64,000 bases of DNA, taken from an uncultured Oscillospiraceae bacterium. GTDB taxonomy: Bacteria; Bacillota; Clostridia; Oscillospirales; Acutalibacteraceae. Positions 1-8,409 of this stretch are shown here, one piece after another (the stretch's first letter is position 1; every line of letters starts with the position of its first letter). Position numbers and translations under genes: made by a program. Under the pieces are notes generated by a model. That model was not told the DNA's origin and did no database searches. It saw only the letters and a program-made list of their open reading frames with translations. Where the stretch lies: the NCBI GenBank assembly GCA_900540275.1, contig UQFO01000004.1, forward strand, positions 105,884 to 169,883. Direction: 5' to 3'.

Positions 1-1
1 C

Positions 2-145
2 AAAGAAGAATTATTTCAACTGCGTTTTCAGCTTGCCGTTAACCAGCTCGATAACCCGATGCGCATCAGTGCTGTGAAAAAGGATATTGCAAGAATTAAC
101 ACGATACTTCGTCAGCGTGAGCTGGAAAACAGCGCGAAGGCATAA
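2..145 (+). CDS. rpmC: 50S ribosomal protein L29 (3' part)
   Basis: The window opens inside this gene; only the last 47 codons are visible, ending in TAA at 143-145. The residues (FQLRFQLAVNQLDNPMRI, then KKDIARINTILRQRE) match the two-helix L29 fold with its conserved R-x-x-IARI-x-T region. L29 sits at the polypeptide exit tunnel of the large subunit. It lies 15 bases upstream of rpsQ, the standard L16-L29-S17 order of the S10/spc operon. Partial at the 5' end because of the window edge, not damage. Confidence 0.93.
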   Translation, partial: KEELFQLRFQLAVNQLDNPMRISAVKKDIARINTILRQRELENSAKA

Positions 146-160
146 GGGAGGAGTGAGACC

Positions 161-418
161 GTGAGCGACAGAAATATGAGAAAGACCGACGTCGGCAAGG
201 TTGTCAGCGATAAAATGGACAAAACCGTCGTGGTTGCAATCGAAAACCGCGTAAAGCATAAGCTTTACAACAAGATTATCAAACGTACCATCAAGCTCAA
301 GGTGCACGACGAGAATAACGAGTGCAAAGTCGGCGACAGAGTACGCATTATGGAGACCCGTCCTCTTTCCAAGGATAAGAGATGGAGACTCGTCGAGATT
401 ATTGAAAGAGCTAAATAA
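161..418 (+). CDS. rpsQ: 30S ribosomal protein S17
   Basis: An 85-residue protein of normal S17 length, an early-assembling OB-fold protein that binds 16S rRNA. The typical motif VVSDKMDKTVVVAIE occurs near residue 15, with later GDRVRIMETRPLSK, the conserved C-terminal rRNA-binding segment. The start is GTG at 161 with the ribosome-binding site GGGAGGAG about 8 bases upstream; no better ATG exists. Follows rpmC directly and precedes rplN, so it is part of the operon. Confidence 0.97.
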   Translation: MSDRNMRKTDVGKVVSDKMDKTVVVAIENRVKHKLYNKIIKRTIKLKVHDENNECKVGDRVRIMETRPLSKDKRWRLVEIIERAK

Positions 419-454
419 GTTATTTAGCGGCTTTGAGAAAAGGAGGAACGCACT

Positions 455-823
455 GTGATACAGCAGCAGACCTACCTCAAGGTTGCCGATAACACCGGCG
501 CAAAGGAGTTAATGTGCATTCGTGTTCTCGGCGGTACCAGAAGGAGGTACGCCAACATTGGCGACGTTGTGGTTGCTTCGGTCAAAAAAGCAGCACCCGG
601 CGGCGTTGTTAAGAAAGGCGACGTAGTAAAAGCAGTTATCGTACGCTCCGCAAAGGGCGTGCGCAGAGACGACGGCACGTATATCCGCTTCGATGAGAAC
701 GCGGCCGTCATTATCAGAGAAGACAAGAACCCGAAGGGCACGCGTATCTTCGGACCGGTGGCCAGGGAGCTTCGTGACAAGGACTACATGAAGATTCTTT
801 CCCTTGCCCCCGAAGTACTTTAA
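455..823 (+). CDS. rplN: 50S ribosomal protein L14
   Basis: A 122-residue protein, the exact usual length of bacterial L14, a five-stranded barrel that contacts 16S rRNA helix 14 and forms an intersubunit bridge. It begins MIQQQTYLKVADNTGAKE and ends in the conserved KILSLAPEVL. The start is GTG at 455 after AAAGGAGGAACGC. It lies between rpsQ and rplX as in other Firmicutes. A 36-base gap to rpsQ contains only the ribosome-binding site. Confidence 0.98.
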   Translation: MIQQQTYLKVADNTGAKELMCIRVLGGTRRRYANIGDVVVASVKKAAPGGVVKKGDVVKAVIVRSAKGVRRDDGTYIRFDENAAVIIREDKNPKGTRIFGPVARELRDKDYMKILSLAPEVL

Positions 824-840
824 TCGGAGGTGCTCACTAA

Positions 841-1161
841 ATGGATAAAAAGGTTCATGTAAAAACGGGTGACACCGTCATCGTAATCAGCGGCAAAAGC
901 AAAGGCAAAAAAGGTAAGGTTATGGCCGTCAGCCCCAAAGAGGGCAAGGTCATCGTAGAGCGTGTGAATATGGTAAAGAAGCACGTAAAGCCCCGCAAAA
1001 TGGGCGAGCCCGGCGGTATCATCAAGGCCGAGGGCGCTATGTATGCCTCCAAAGTCCAGATCGTTTGTCCCCGCTGCGGCAAGCCGACCCGTGTAGGCCA
1101 TAAGCTTTATGAAGATGGCACAAAAGGACGCATTTGCAGAAAATGCGGCGAGTCGCTTTAA
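841..1161 (+). CDS. rplX: 50S ribosomal protein L24 (zinc-ribbon form)
   Basis: A 106-residue assembly-initiator protein. The KOW motif (VISGKSKGKKGKVMAVSPKE) occupies residues 15-40 and the conserved RVNMVKKHVKP follows. The C-terminal third carries two CxxC pairs (CPRCGKP and CRKCGES), so this is the zinc-binding C+ form common in clostridia. ATG at 841 is preceded by CGGAGGTGCTCACTAA. Eighteen bases after rplN, twelve before rplE. Confidence 0.97.
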   Translation: MDKKVHVKTGDTVIVISGKSKGKKGKVMAVSPKEGKVIVERVNMVKKHVKPRKMGEPGGIIKAEGAMYASKVQIVCPRCGKPTRVGHKLYEDGTKGRICRKCGESL

Positions 1162-1173
1162 GGAGGATAAGAA

Positions 1174-1713
1174 ATGGCTAGGCTTAAGGAATATTACAAG
1201 AACGACGTCGCTAAAGCGTTGATGAAGAAATTCTCTTACAAGAGCGTCATGCAGATTCCGCAGCTCGAGAAGATTGTCATCAATGTCGGCGCCGGCGAGG
1301 CGAGAGACAACTCCAAGGTAATCGACGCAATCCTCACGGATTTAAGCGCAATTACCGGACAGAAGCCGATGGTCTGCAAGGCCAGGAAGTCCGTCGCGAA
1401 CTTTAAGCTGCGCGAGGGCATGAATATCGGCGCAAAGGTCACGCTCAGGGGCGAAAGGATGTATGAGTTCTTAGACAGGCTCTTCAACGTCGCGCTTCCG
1501 AGAGTCCGTGACTTCAGAGGAATCAACCCCAACTCTTTCGACGGCAGGGGCAACTACAATATGGGCCTGAAAGAGCAGCTTATTTTCCCTGAAATTGATT
1601 ACGACAAGATTGATAAAGTCCGCGGTATGGACATTTGCTTTGTAACCACGGCGAACACCGACGAAGAAGCACGCGAGCTCTTGACGCTCATGGGCGCTCC
1701 GTTTGCGAAATAA
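1174..1713 (+). CDS. rplE: 50S ribosomal protein L5
   Basis: A 179-residue protein of standard length. L5 binds 5S rRNA and contacts the P-site tRNA. Family signatures are IPQLEKIVINVG near residue 28, ITGQKPMVCKARKS near 65, and FDGRGNYNMGLKEQLIFPE near 125. Translation starts at the ATG at 1174 after TAAGGAGGATAAGAA. It follows rplX by 12 bases and is followed by rpsN. Confidence 0.98.
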   Translation: MARLKEYYKNDVAKALMKKFSYKSVMQIPQLEKIVINVGAGEARDNSKVIDAILTDLSAITGQKPMVCKARKSVANFKLREGMNIGAKVTLRGERMYEFLDRLFNVALPRVRDFRGINPNSFDGRGNYNMGLKEQLIFPEIDYDKIDKVRGMDICFVTTANTDEEARELLTLMGAPFAK

Positions 1714-1725
1714 GGAGGGAATATT

Positions 1726-1911
1726 GTGGCTAAAACTTCAATGAAGATTAAACAAAAGAGAACCCCGAAGTATTCCTCAAGGGAATACAGCAGATGCAAA
1801 ATCTGCGGCAGGCCACACGCCTATCTTCGTAAGTTCGGAATTTGCCGTATATGCTTCAGGGAGCTTGCTTACAAAGGCGAGATCCCCGGCGTAAAAAAAG
1901 CAAGCTGGTAA
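1726..1911 (+). CDS. rpsN: 30S ribosomal protein S14 type Z
   Basis: A 61-residue short, zinc-binding S14 (type Z), the usual form in Gram-positive bacteria. Four cysteines form the zinc knuckle, in CKICGRP near residue 24 and CRICFREL near residue 40. The start is GTG at 1726 with AAGGAGGGAATATT upstream. The protein belongs to the 30S head. Twelve bases separate it from rplE. Confidence 0.97.
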   Translation: MAKTSMKIKQKRTPKYSSREYSRCKICGRPHAYLRKFGICRICFRELAYKGEIPGVKKASW

Positions 1912-1929
1912 GCAAAGGAGGTTAACGGT

Positions 1930-2328
1930 ATGCAGATTACTGATTCAATAGCAGATTTGCTTACAAGGATTCGCAACGCGAGTTCGGCAAAGCACGACAC
2001 TGTTGAAATCCCCGCTTCCAACATGAAAAAGGCCATTTGCCAGATTCTTGCGGACGAGGGTTATATCAAAGGTTTTACAGTTATCGAGGACGGCAAGCAG
2101 GGCGTCATCAAGGTCACGCTGAAGTACGGCGAGGGCAAAACCTCCGTCATCACGGGCCTGCGCAGGGTTTCAAAGCCCGGCCTGCGTATTTACAGCAATG
2201 TCGAGGATATGCCTAAGGTCATGAAGGGCCTCGGCATCGCGGTCATTTCAACATCCAAGGGCGTCATGACGGACCGTCAGGCGCGTAAGGAGAATGTAGG
2301 CGGCGAAGTCCTTGCATTTATTTGGTAA
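1930..2328 (+). CDS. rpsH: 30S ribosomal protein S8
   Basis: A 132-residue S8, a primary 16S rRNA binder and, in E. coli, the translational repressor of the spc operon. It begins with the typical ITDSIADLLTRIRNA and has the conserved C-terminal STSKGVMTDRQAR near residue 107, then GGEVLAFIW. ATG at 1930 follows GGAGGTTAACGGT. It sits between rpsN and rplF as expected. Confidence 0.98.
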   Translation: MQITDSIADLLTRIRNASSAKHDTVEIPASNMKKAICQILADEGYIKGFTVIEDGKQGVIKVTLKYGEGKTSVITGLRRVSKPGLRIYSNVEDMPKVMKGLGIAVISTSKGVMTDRQARKENVGGEVLAFIW

Positions 2329-2340
2329 GGAGGTGCGAAC

Positions 2341-2889
2341 ATGTCTCGAATTGGAAGAAAACCCATAAATATTCCCGCCGGCGTTGACGTAAAACTCGCG
2401 GACGGCGTTGTAACCGTAAAGGGCCCGAAGGGTACGCTTACCCAGAAGATTCACCCGAACATGACGGTTACCATCGAGGGCGGCGTTGTAGAAGTAACGC
2501 GCCCGAATGACGAAAAGCTGAACAAATCGCTCCACGGCCTTACGCGTTCCCTCATCGCCAATATGGTAGAAGGCGTAACAAACGGCTATGCAAAGGAGCT
2601 CGACGTAAATGGCGTCGGCTACCGTGTGCAGAAACAGGGCAAGCAGCTCGTTATGAACCTAGGCTACTCCCATCAGGTAATTATGGAGGATACCTCCGAC
2701 GTTACCATTGAGGTGCCGAACCCGAACAAAATTATTATCCGCGGCTGTGACAAGCAGAAGGTTGGCCAGTTTGCCGCTGAGGTCAGGGAAAAGCGTCCGC
2801 CGGAGCCTTATAAGGGCAAGGGCATCAAGTACGTGGACGAAGTTATCCGCCGCAAGGAAGGCAAAGCCGGCAAGGGCGGTAAGAAATAA
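2341..2889 (+). CDS. rplF: 50S ribosomal protein L6
   Basis: A 182-residue protein with two L6 domains. It starts SRIGRKPINIPAGVDV and carries the C-terminal signature EPYKGKGIKYVDEVIRRKEGK near residue 155, which contacts the sarcin-ricin loop region of 23S rRNA. ATG at 2341 lies 12 bases after rpsH with GGAGGTGCGAAC as ribosome-binding site. Length and position are ordinary. Confidence 0.98.
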   Translation: MSRIGRKPINIPAGVDVKLADGVVTVKGPKGTLTQKIHPNMTVTIEGGVVEVTRPNDEKLNKSLHGLTRSLIANMVEGVTNGYAKELDVNGVGYRVQKQGKQLVMNLGYSHQVIMEDTSDVTIEVPNPNKIIIRGCDKQKVGQFAAEVREKRPPEPYKGKGIKYVDEVIRRKEGKAGKGGKK

Positions 2890-2908
2890 TTAAAGGAGTG
2901 AATGACAA

Positions 2909-3268
2909 ATGGTGAACAAAGCCGATACAAACGCAGCACGTTTACACCGCCACCGCAGAGTGCGCGGCAAGGTCAGCGGCACAGCACAGCGGCCTCGCCT
3001 GAATGTTTTCCGCTCCACCAATCATATCTACGCTCAGTTGATAGATGACGTACAGGGTGTAACCCTTGCGGCAGCTTCAACGCTGGACAAAGAGATTGCT
3101 GGTTATGGCGGAAACAAAGAGGCAGCCAAGAAGGTTGGCCTTCTGATTGCAAAGAAAGCAGCAGATAAAGGAATTACCGAGGTCGTATTTGACCGCGGCG
3201 GTTATATCTATCACGGCCGTGTCAAGGAATTGGCCGAAGGCGCCCGCGAGGGCGGCCTCAAGTTCTAA
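2909..3268 (+). CDS. rplR: 50S ribosomal protein L18
   Basis: A 119-residue 5S rRNA-binding protein. The conserved blocks are RHRRVRGKVSGTAQRPRLNV near residue 14, YAQLIDD near 41, and the C-terminal VVFDRGGYIYHGRVKELAEG. ATG at 2909 follows AAGGAGTGAATGACAA. It is transcribed between rplF and rpsE. Confidence 0.98.
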   Translation: MVNKADTNAARLHRHRRVRGKVSGTAQRPRLNVFRSTNHIYAQLIDDVQGVTLAAASTLDKEIAGYGGNKEAAKKVGLLIAKKAADKGITEVVFDRGGYIYHGRVKELAEGAREGGLKF

Positions 3269-3285
3269 GAAGGGGAGGAATAACT

Positions 3286-3783
3286 TTGGCTATTATTGAC
3301 GGTTCCACATTGGATTTGAAAGAGCGCGTGGTTGCCATCAACCGCGTTTCTAAAACTGTTAAGGGCGGCCGTATCTTCAAGTTTGCAGCGCTCGTAGTCG
3401 TCGGCGACGGCGAAGGCACGGTAGGCTTCGGCATCGGCAAAGCGGGCGAAGTTCCCGACGCAATCCGCAAGGGCATTGAGGACGCCAAGAAAAACCTGAT
3501 GAAGGTTTCCCTCAGGGGCACCACAATCCCGCACGAGATTATCGGTGAATTCGGCGCCGGCAAGGTTCTCTTAAAGCCTGCCGCTCCCGGTACCGGCGTT
3601 ATCGCCGGCGGCCCTGTCCGTGCAGTCGTTGAAGCCGCTGGCATCAAGGACATCAGGACAAAGGCCCTGCGTTCCAACAATCCATGCAACGTAGTCCGCG
3701 CGACCCTTCAGGGCCTCGGCGCGCTGCGCTCGGCCGACCAGGTTGCCGCTATCCGCGGTAAGTCGGTCAAAGAAATACTTTAA
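3286..3783 (+). CDS. rpsE: 30S ribosomal protein S5
   Basis: A 165-residue S5, involved in decoding accuracy and mRNA unwinding at the 30S entry pore. The double-stranded RNA-binding S5 domain shows KTVKGGRIFKFAALVVVGD near residue 23; the C-terminal domain has KALRSNNPCNVVRATLQGL. The start is TTG at 3286, positioned 8 bases after GGGGAGGAATAAC; no ATG fits, so this is a genuine non-AUG start. Confidence 0.97.
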   Translation: MAIIDGSTLDLKERVVAINRVSKTVKGGRIFKFAALVVVGDGEGTVGFGIGKAGEVPDAIRKGIEDAKKNLMKVSLRGTTIPHEIIGEFGAGKVLLKPAAPGTGVIAGGPVRAVVEAAGIKDIRTKALRSNNPCNVVRATLQGLGALRSADQVAAIRGKSVKEIL

Positions 3784-3798
3784 TAGGGAGGAAGCAAA

Positions 3799-3978
3799 AT
3801 GGCACAGGTGAAAATCACATTGAAAAAGAGCCTCATCGGTTCTAAAAAAGACCAGATTGCAACCGCCCAGTCCTTAGGCCTTCGGAAAATCGGCGATGTG
3901 ACCACACAGCCCGATAATCCCCAGACCCAGGGCAAGGTAGCAAAAATAATCCACCTCATCGAGGTAAGTCAAGCGTAA
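3799..3978 (+). CDS. rpmD: 50S ribosomal protein L30
   Basis: A 59-residue gene. It encodes MAQVKITLKKSLIGSKKDQ at the N-terminus, then LGLRKIGDVTTQPDNPQTQG, and ends IIHLIEVSQA. This is the compact L30 fold. ATG at 3799 follows GGGAGGAAGCAAA. It occupies the S5-L15 interval where L30 is expected. Confidence 0.96.
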   Translation: MAQVKITLKKSLIGSKKDQIATAQSLGLRKIGDVTTQPDNPQTQGKVAKIIHLIEVSQA

Positions 3979-3996
3979 GCAAGGAGGTGCGAAGAA

Positions 3997-4437
3997 ATGA
4001 AGTTGCACGAACTTTCACCGGTCGAAGGCTCCAAAAAGGACGCCAAGAGGATCGGCAGAGGCCATGGTTCAGGACAGGGAAAGACCGCAGGCAAAGGCCA
4101 TAAGGGCCAGAAGGCAAGGTCCGGCAAAGGCGTACGCGCCGGTTTTGAAGGCGGACAGATGCCCCTGCAGAGGCGCGTCCCGAAAAGGGGATTCAACAAT
4201 ATTTTCGCAAAGGAAATCGTAGCGATTAATGTTGGCAGCCTCGAGAAATTTGAAAACGGCTCCGTCGTCGACGAGCAGGCGCTCGTCAAGATGGGTCTTG
4301 TAAAAAACGGTTTCGATGGAATTAAGATTCTCGGAAACGGTAATCTTACAAAGAAGCTGGACGTTAAAGTTACCGCTTTTTCTGCTTCTGCAAAGGAGAA
4401 GATTGAGTCGGCAGGCGGAAAGGCTGAGGTGGTCTAA
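3997..4437 (+). CDS. rplO: 50S ribosomal protein L15
   Basis: A 146-residue L15 with its basic glycine-rich N-terminal extension (RIGRGHGSGQGKTAGKGHKG near residue 20) that threads into 23S rRNA, and a globular C-terminus with FSASAKEKIESAGGKAEVV. ATG at 3997 follows AAGGAGGTGCGAAGAA. Its stop codon touches the secY start with no gap, suggesting coupled translation. Confidence 0.98.
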   Translation: MKLHELSPVEGSKKDAKRIGRGHGSGQGKTAGKGHKGQKARSGKGVRAGFEGGQMPLQRRVPKRGFNNIFAKEIVAINVGSLEKFENGSVVDEQALVKMGLVKNGFDGIKILGNGNLTKKLDVKVTAFSASAKEKIESAGGKAEVV

Positions 4438-5742
4438 TTGTTTAAAACCATTCAAAATGCCTGGAGAATCCCCGATTTAAGGAAGAAAATCCTATTTACC
4501 CTTTTGATCATCGTAGTATTCCGCGTCGGTTCGGTTATACCCGTTCCGTTTCTCGATATGAGCGCCCTTCAGAGCCTGATGGGCGGCCTTGATCAGAGCG
4601 GTTCAATCCTAGCGTATCTGAATACACTTTCGGGCGGCGCTTTCTCAAACGCAACGTTGTTTGCAATGAGCGTTACCCCGTACATCAACGCATCCATCAT
4701 CATTCAGCTCCTGACTGTCGCCATCCCGGCGCTTGAGCGCCTTGCCAAGGAAGGCGAGGATGGACGCAAGAAGATTGCGACGATTACCCGTTATGTAACG
4801 GTCGGCTTAGGCCTGTTACAGGGTACCGCTTACTGGTATTACCTGTTTGCCTCGAACGTCGTAACCTACAAGAGCGGCTTTGAATGTGTGTTCGCGGCGG
4901 CCGTTATCATCCTCGCGTTTACAGCCGGCACGGCCCTGATGATGTGGCTCGGCGAGCAAATCAACCAGTATGGTATTGGAAACGGTATTTCCATCCTGCT
5001 GTTTGGCGGTATCGTGGCAAGAATGCCCGTTACCATTTCCCAGCTCGGACAGTATTGGGAGCTCGGCTCCAACGGACAGATGCAGTATTATGCGCTGGTC
5101 CCGCTGTTTGTCGTGCTGTTCCTTGTTGTTATCTGGGTTATTGTATTTATGAACGATTCGGAGCGCCGTATCCCCGTACAGTACGCAAAGCGTGTTGTCG
5201 GAAGGAAGATGTACGGCGGACAGAGCAGCCACCTGCCCATAAAGGTAGGCTTAGGCGGCGTCCTGCCTATCATCTTTGCAAGCTCCATCCTTTCTATCCC
5301 GAGCACAATCGAGATGTTTGTCCCGAATCCGAACGATTTCTGGAAAGGCTTCTTCGACCTGTTTGCTTATAATGGAGTGCTTTACTCCATCCTTTACTTC
5401 ATCCTGATTATCCTCTTTGCGTATTTCTATACGACCATCCAGTATAATCCGGTTGAAATGTCCAATAATCTTCGTCAGAACAACGGCACAATCCCGGGTA
5501 TCCGTCCCGGCAAGCCGACGACTGACTTTATCGCTAAAATCCTGTCGAGGGTTACCCTCATCGGCGCATTGTTCCTCGCTTTCATCGCGCTGCTCCCGAT
5601 TGTTTACAGCGGTGCTACCGGCATGCGCGGCCTTTCCATGGGCGGCACATCGGTTATCATCCTGGTCGGCGTTGCGCTCGATACCGTAAAGCAGATGGAA
5701 TCCCAGATGATGATGCGCCACTACAAGGGCTTCCTTGATTAA
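4438..5742 (+). CDS. secY: Preprotein translocase channel subunit SecY
   Basis: A 434-residue, ten-helix membrane protein that forms the Sec translocation channel. It begins FKTIQNAWRIPDLRKKILFT and contains the conserved IPVQYAKRVVGRKMYGGQ in the cytosolic loop and NNLRQNNGTIPGIRPGKPT later. The start is TTG at 4438, immediately after the rplO stop; the ribosome-binding region GAGGTGG lies inside the end of rplO. Partners SecE and SecG lie elsewhere. Confidence 0.97.
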   Translation: MFKTIQNAWRIPDLRKKILFTLLIIVVFRVGSVIPVPFLDMSALQSLMGGLDQSGSILAYLNTLSGGAFSNATLFAMSVTPYINASIIIQLLTVAIPALERLAKEGEDGRKKIATITRYVTVGLGLLQGTAYWYYLFASNVVTYKSGFECVFAAAVIILAFTAGTALMMWLGEQINQYGIGNGISILLFGGIVARMPVTISQLGQYWELGSNGQMQYYALVPLFVVLFLVVIWVIVFMNDSERRIPVQYAKRVVGRKMYGGQSSHLPIKVGLGGVLPIIFASSILSIPSTIEMFVPNPNDFWKGFFDLFAYNGVLYSILYFILIILFAYFYTTIQYNPVEMSNNLRQNNGTIPGIRPGKPTTDFIAKILSRVTLIGALFLAFIALLPIVYSGATGMRGLSMGGTSVIILVGVALDTVKQMESQMMMRHYKGFLD

Positions 5743-5763
5743 GGCTTTTAAGGAGAGAAGATT

Positions 5764-6396
5764 ATGAATATTATTCTGTTAGGCGCTCCCGGTGCCGGCA
5801 AAGGCACCCAGGCAGAGGTTATCTGCGAGCGTTTATCCATCCCCACAATATCAACGGGTAATATTATCCGTGAAGCGCTGAAAACCGGCACAGAGATGGG
5901 TTTAAAAGCAAAGTCATATATGGACGCGGGCCAGCTTGTTCCCGATGAGGTCGTTATCGGCATCATCAAGGACCGCCTCCAGAAGGACGACTGCAAAAAC
6001 GGGTTTATCCTAGACGGGTTCCCGCGGACCATCCCCCAGGCCGAGGCTCTGGACAAAATGGGCGTTGTCATCGACAAGGTAATCGATATCGAGGTTGCCG
6101 ACGAGCGCATCGTCAAACGGATGTCCGGACGCCGTGTCTGCGAAAAGTGCGGCGCCAGCTACCATATGGAGTATAAGCTCCCTGCGGCAGACGGTGTTTG
6201 CGACAAGTGCGCAGGTACCCTTGTTCAGCGCAAGGATGACCATCCCGATACGGTCAAGGCGCGCCTTGACGTTTACCACAAGGAAACCGAGCCCCTGAAG
6301 GATTATTACGCCAAGCAGGGCAAGCTCGCAATTGTGGAAGGACAGGAAGAAATCGGGGATACCACCCGCTTGATTCTTGCCGAAGTAGAGGCGTAA
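5764..6396 (+). CDS. adk: Adenylate kinase (zinc LID form)
   Basis: A 210-residue kinase that interconverts ATP + AMP and 2 ADP in the cytosol. The P-loop GAPGAGKGT lies at residues 7-15, the AMP-binding STGNIIREAL near 30, and GFILDGFPRT near 80. The LID domain carries two CxxC pairs (CEKCGASYH and CDKCAG), a structural zinc site typical of Gram-positive Adk. ATG at 5764 after AAGGAGAGAAGATT. The usual secY-adk-map order holds. Confidence 0.98.
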   Translation: MNIILLGAPGAGKGTQAEVICERLSIPTISTGNIIREALKTGTEMGLKAKSYMDAGQLVPDEVVIGIIKDRLQKDDCKNGFILDGFPRTIPQAEALDKMGVVIDKVIDIEVADERIVKRMSGRRVCEKCGASYHMEYKLPAADGVCDKCAGTLVQRKDDHPDTVKARLDVYHKETEPLKDYYAKQGKLAIVEGQEEIGDTTRLILAEVEA

Positions 6397-6398
6397 CT

Positions 6399-7151
6399 AT
6401 GATTGTGATAAAAACTGCCCGAGAGCTTTCCAAAATGAGGGACGCAGGGCGGATTTCTTCGAGAGCGCTGCGCTTAGCAGGAGAAGCGGTCGAGCCGGGC
6501 GTCACGACGCTCGAAATCGACACTGTCGTTAGAAAATACATCGAGGAACAGGGCGCCAAGCCCTCGTTCCTCGGTTATGGCGGCTTCCCCGGCAGCGCGT
6601 GTATCTCTATCAATAATGAGGTCATCCATGGCATACCAAGCAAAAAACGCACTCTCAAAAAGGGCGACATCGTCAGCATCGATATCGGCGCTTATTTTGA
6701 AGGCTTCCACGGCGACAACGCATGGACGTTCCCGTGCGGGGAAGTAAGCGAAGAAGCGCAGGCGATAATGGACGTCACGAGAGAAAGCCTGTTTGAAGGA
6801 ATTAAGCAGGCCAAAGCGGGAAACAGGATTGGCGATATAGCAAGCGCCGTCCAGCAGTATGCCGAAGCTCGCAGCTACTCGGTGGTACGCGATTTCGTCG
6901 GCCATGGAGTAGGTGCGAAGTTGCATGAAGAACCAAGCGTACCGAATTTCGGCACACCGGGAAGAGGTGTGCGCCTGTTGCCCGGTATGACAATCGCTAT
7001 TGAACCCATGATTAACGCGGGTACTCACCGTGTAAAGGTCCTCGGAGACAAATGGACGACGGTAACCGTCGATGGCAAGCTGTCGGCTCATTTTGAGCAT
7101 TCCGTAGCAATCACGCCGGACGGTCCGGTTATCCTGACCAAGCCCGACTGA
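6399..7151 (+). CDS. map: Methionine aminopeptidase, type I
   Basis: A 250-residue enzyme that removes initiator methionine from new proteins. The dinuclear metal site is visible: SIDIGAYFEGFHGDNAW holds the two aspartates, GHGVGAKLHEEPSVPN the histidine, and AIEPMINAG and HFEHSVAITPDG the two glutamates. ATG at 6399 lies 2 bases after the adk stop, so translation is probably coupled. No SH3/zinc N-terminal extension is present. Confidence 0.97.
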   Translation: MIVIKTARELSKMRDAGRISSRALRLAGEAVEPGVTTLEIDTVVRKYIEEQGAKPSFLGYGGFPGSACISINNEVIHGIPSKKRTLKKGDIVSIDIGAYFEGFHGDNAWTFPCGEVSEEAQAIMDVTRESLFEGIKQAKAGNRIGDIASAVQQYAEARSYSVVRDFVGHGVGAKLHEEPSVPNFGTPGRGVRLLPGMTIAIEPMINAGTHRVKVLGDKWTTVTVDGKLSAHFEHSVAITPDGPVILTKPD

Positions 7152-7163
7152 TGAGGTGAGCAG

Positions 7164-7418
7164 ATGCAGATAGTGGAAGGTTCCGTAGTAAGAGCGACAG
7201 CGGGACGCGACAAGGGCGGCTTTTTTGCGGTCATCGGATTCGATGGCGCGTGCGCGTTACTTTCAGACGGCAGGCGCCGTAAGCTCGAAACGCCCAAAAA
7301 AAAGAAGCTCATACACCTTGCTCCGACCGCTACCGTAATACCGGCAAGCTCATTAAAGACAAACAGACAAATCAGAGAAGCGCTCCACCCGTTCAATTTC
7401 GGCGGGGAAGAGCTTTAA
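7164..7418 (+). CDS. KOW-domain RNA-binding protein
   Basis: An 84-residue basic protein starting MQIVEGSVVRATAGRDKGGF, a KOW-like RNA-binding motif resembling archaeal/eukaryal L14e. Proteins of this type commonly sit between map and infA in Clostridia, and this position supports the assignment. The role is not established; a ribosome-associated function is inferred from the domain and the operon. ATG at 7164 follows GAGGTGAGCAG. Confidence 0.85.
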   Translation: MQIVEGSVVRATAGRDKGGFFAVIGFDGACALLSDGRRRKLETPKKKKLIHLAPTATVIPASSLKTNRQIREALHPFNFGGEEL

Positions 7419-7444
7419 CCGTCTTAATATGAGGAGGTAAGCTT

Positions 7445-7663
7445 ATGTCCAAACAGGACGTTATCGAAATAGAGGGTACCGTAACAGAGGCGCTCCCGAA
7501 CGCGCAGTTCATGGTGGAGCTCCCGAACGGCCATACGATACTGGCCCACATTTCCGGCAAGCTGCGTATGAATTTCATCCGTATCCTGCCCGGAGACAAG
7601 GTCACGGTGGAGATGTCCCCGTACGACCTGACGAGGGGCCGCATCACATGGCGCAGCAAGTAA
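7445..7663 (+). CDS. infA: Translation initiation factor IF-1
   Basis: A 72-residue OB-fold protein that occupies the 30S A site during initiation. It begins SKQDVIEIEGTVTEALPNAQ and ends SPYDLTRGRITWRSK, both diagnostic of IF-1. ATG at 7445 follows GAGGAGGTAAGCTT. It lies 65 bases before rpmJ. Confidence 0.98.
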   Translation: MSKQDVIEIEGTVTEALPNAQFMVELPNGHTILAHISGKLRMNFIRILPGDKVTVEMSPYDLTRGRITWRSK

Positions 7664-7728
7664 TCTGAACACGGCTGTCCAGATTGTATTCCACCGACAG
7701 AGCTTCTAGTGAAAGGAATGATTATATT

Positions 7729-7842
7729 ATGAAAGTCAGGCCTTCTGTCAAAAAGATTTGCGAAAAGTGCAAAGTTATCAAGCGTAAGGGAAAAGTCATG
7801 GTTATCTGTGAGAATCCCAAGCATAAGCAGCGTCAGGGCTAA
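7729..7842 (+). CDS. rpmJ: 50S ribosomal protein L36 (C+ form)
   Basis: A 37-residue protein. MKVRPSVKKICEKCKVIKRK is followed by VICENPKHKQRQG, giving the C-C-C-H zinc site of the C+ L36 paralogue. ATG at 7729 follows AAAGGAATGATTATATT. It is the smallest gene of the operon and sits after infA as in other Firmicutes. Confidence 0.97.
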   Translation: MKVRPSVKKICEKCKVIKRKGKVMVICENPKHKQRQG

Positions 7843-8022
7843 AATAAAAAATATCACGCGCTTCGGACGGCTTTGCCGTGCCCCAGATATTTTAATATCC
7901 TTCGGCACTTCAAATACGCCCGCTGCACGCAATCTTTTTCATTTTCTTTGAACCGGAACGAATTGTAACTTCCGGTTTGCTGCATGAATACAAATAAACG
8001 ATTTATCGGAGGTGCAACAGAT

Positions 8023-8391
8023 ATGGCTCGTATCGCAGGTGTAGACTTGCCGAGAGACAAAAGGGTCGAAATCGGCTTAACTTATATCTTTGGAATCGGC
8101 CGCAAAACAGCAAGCGACATTGTTGCTGCAACAGGTGTAAATCCGGACACACGCGTCAGGGATTTAACAGAGGACGAAGTATCCAAGCTCAGAGAATATA
8201 TCGATAAAAACTGCCGCGTGGAGGGCGACCTTCGCCGCGACGTCGCATTTGACATCAAAAGGCTTATTGAAATCGGCTGCTACCGCGGCGTTCGTCACAG
8301 AAAGAGCCTGCCCGTAAGAGGACAGCGCTCCAAGACAAACGCACGTACCCGCAAGGGTCCGAGAAAAACGATGGCAAACAAGAAGAAATAA
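8023..8391 (+). CDS. rpsM: 30S ribosomal protein S13
   Basis: A 122-residue S13 of the 30S head that contacts the A and P sites and L5. It starts ARIAGVDLPRDKRVEIGLTY and ends with the basic tail KTNARTRKGPRKTMANKKK. The ATG at 8023 is chosen because CGGAGGTGCAACAGAT lies just upstream; an in-frame ATG at 7984 would add 13 unrelated residues. The 180 bases between rpmJ and this gene show no clear signal. Confidence 0.98.
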   Translation: MARIAGVDLPRDKRVEIGLTYIFGIGRKTASDIVAATGVNPDTRVRDLTEDEVSKLREYIDKNCRVEGDLRRDVAFDIKRLIEIGCYRGVRHRKSLPVRGQRSKTNARTRKGPRKTMANKKK

Positions 8392-8409
8392 GTGAAGGAG
8401 GGTTAACCT

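Noticed and set aside
472..780. Long minus-strand frame over rplN
   Set aside because: Antisense shadow of a conserved ribosomal gene; no ribosome-binding site or family.
6474..7100. 208-codon minus-strand frame opposite map
   Set aside because: Methionine aminopeptidase is unmistakable on the plus strand.
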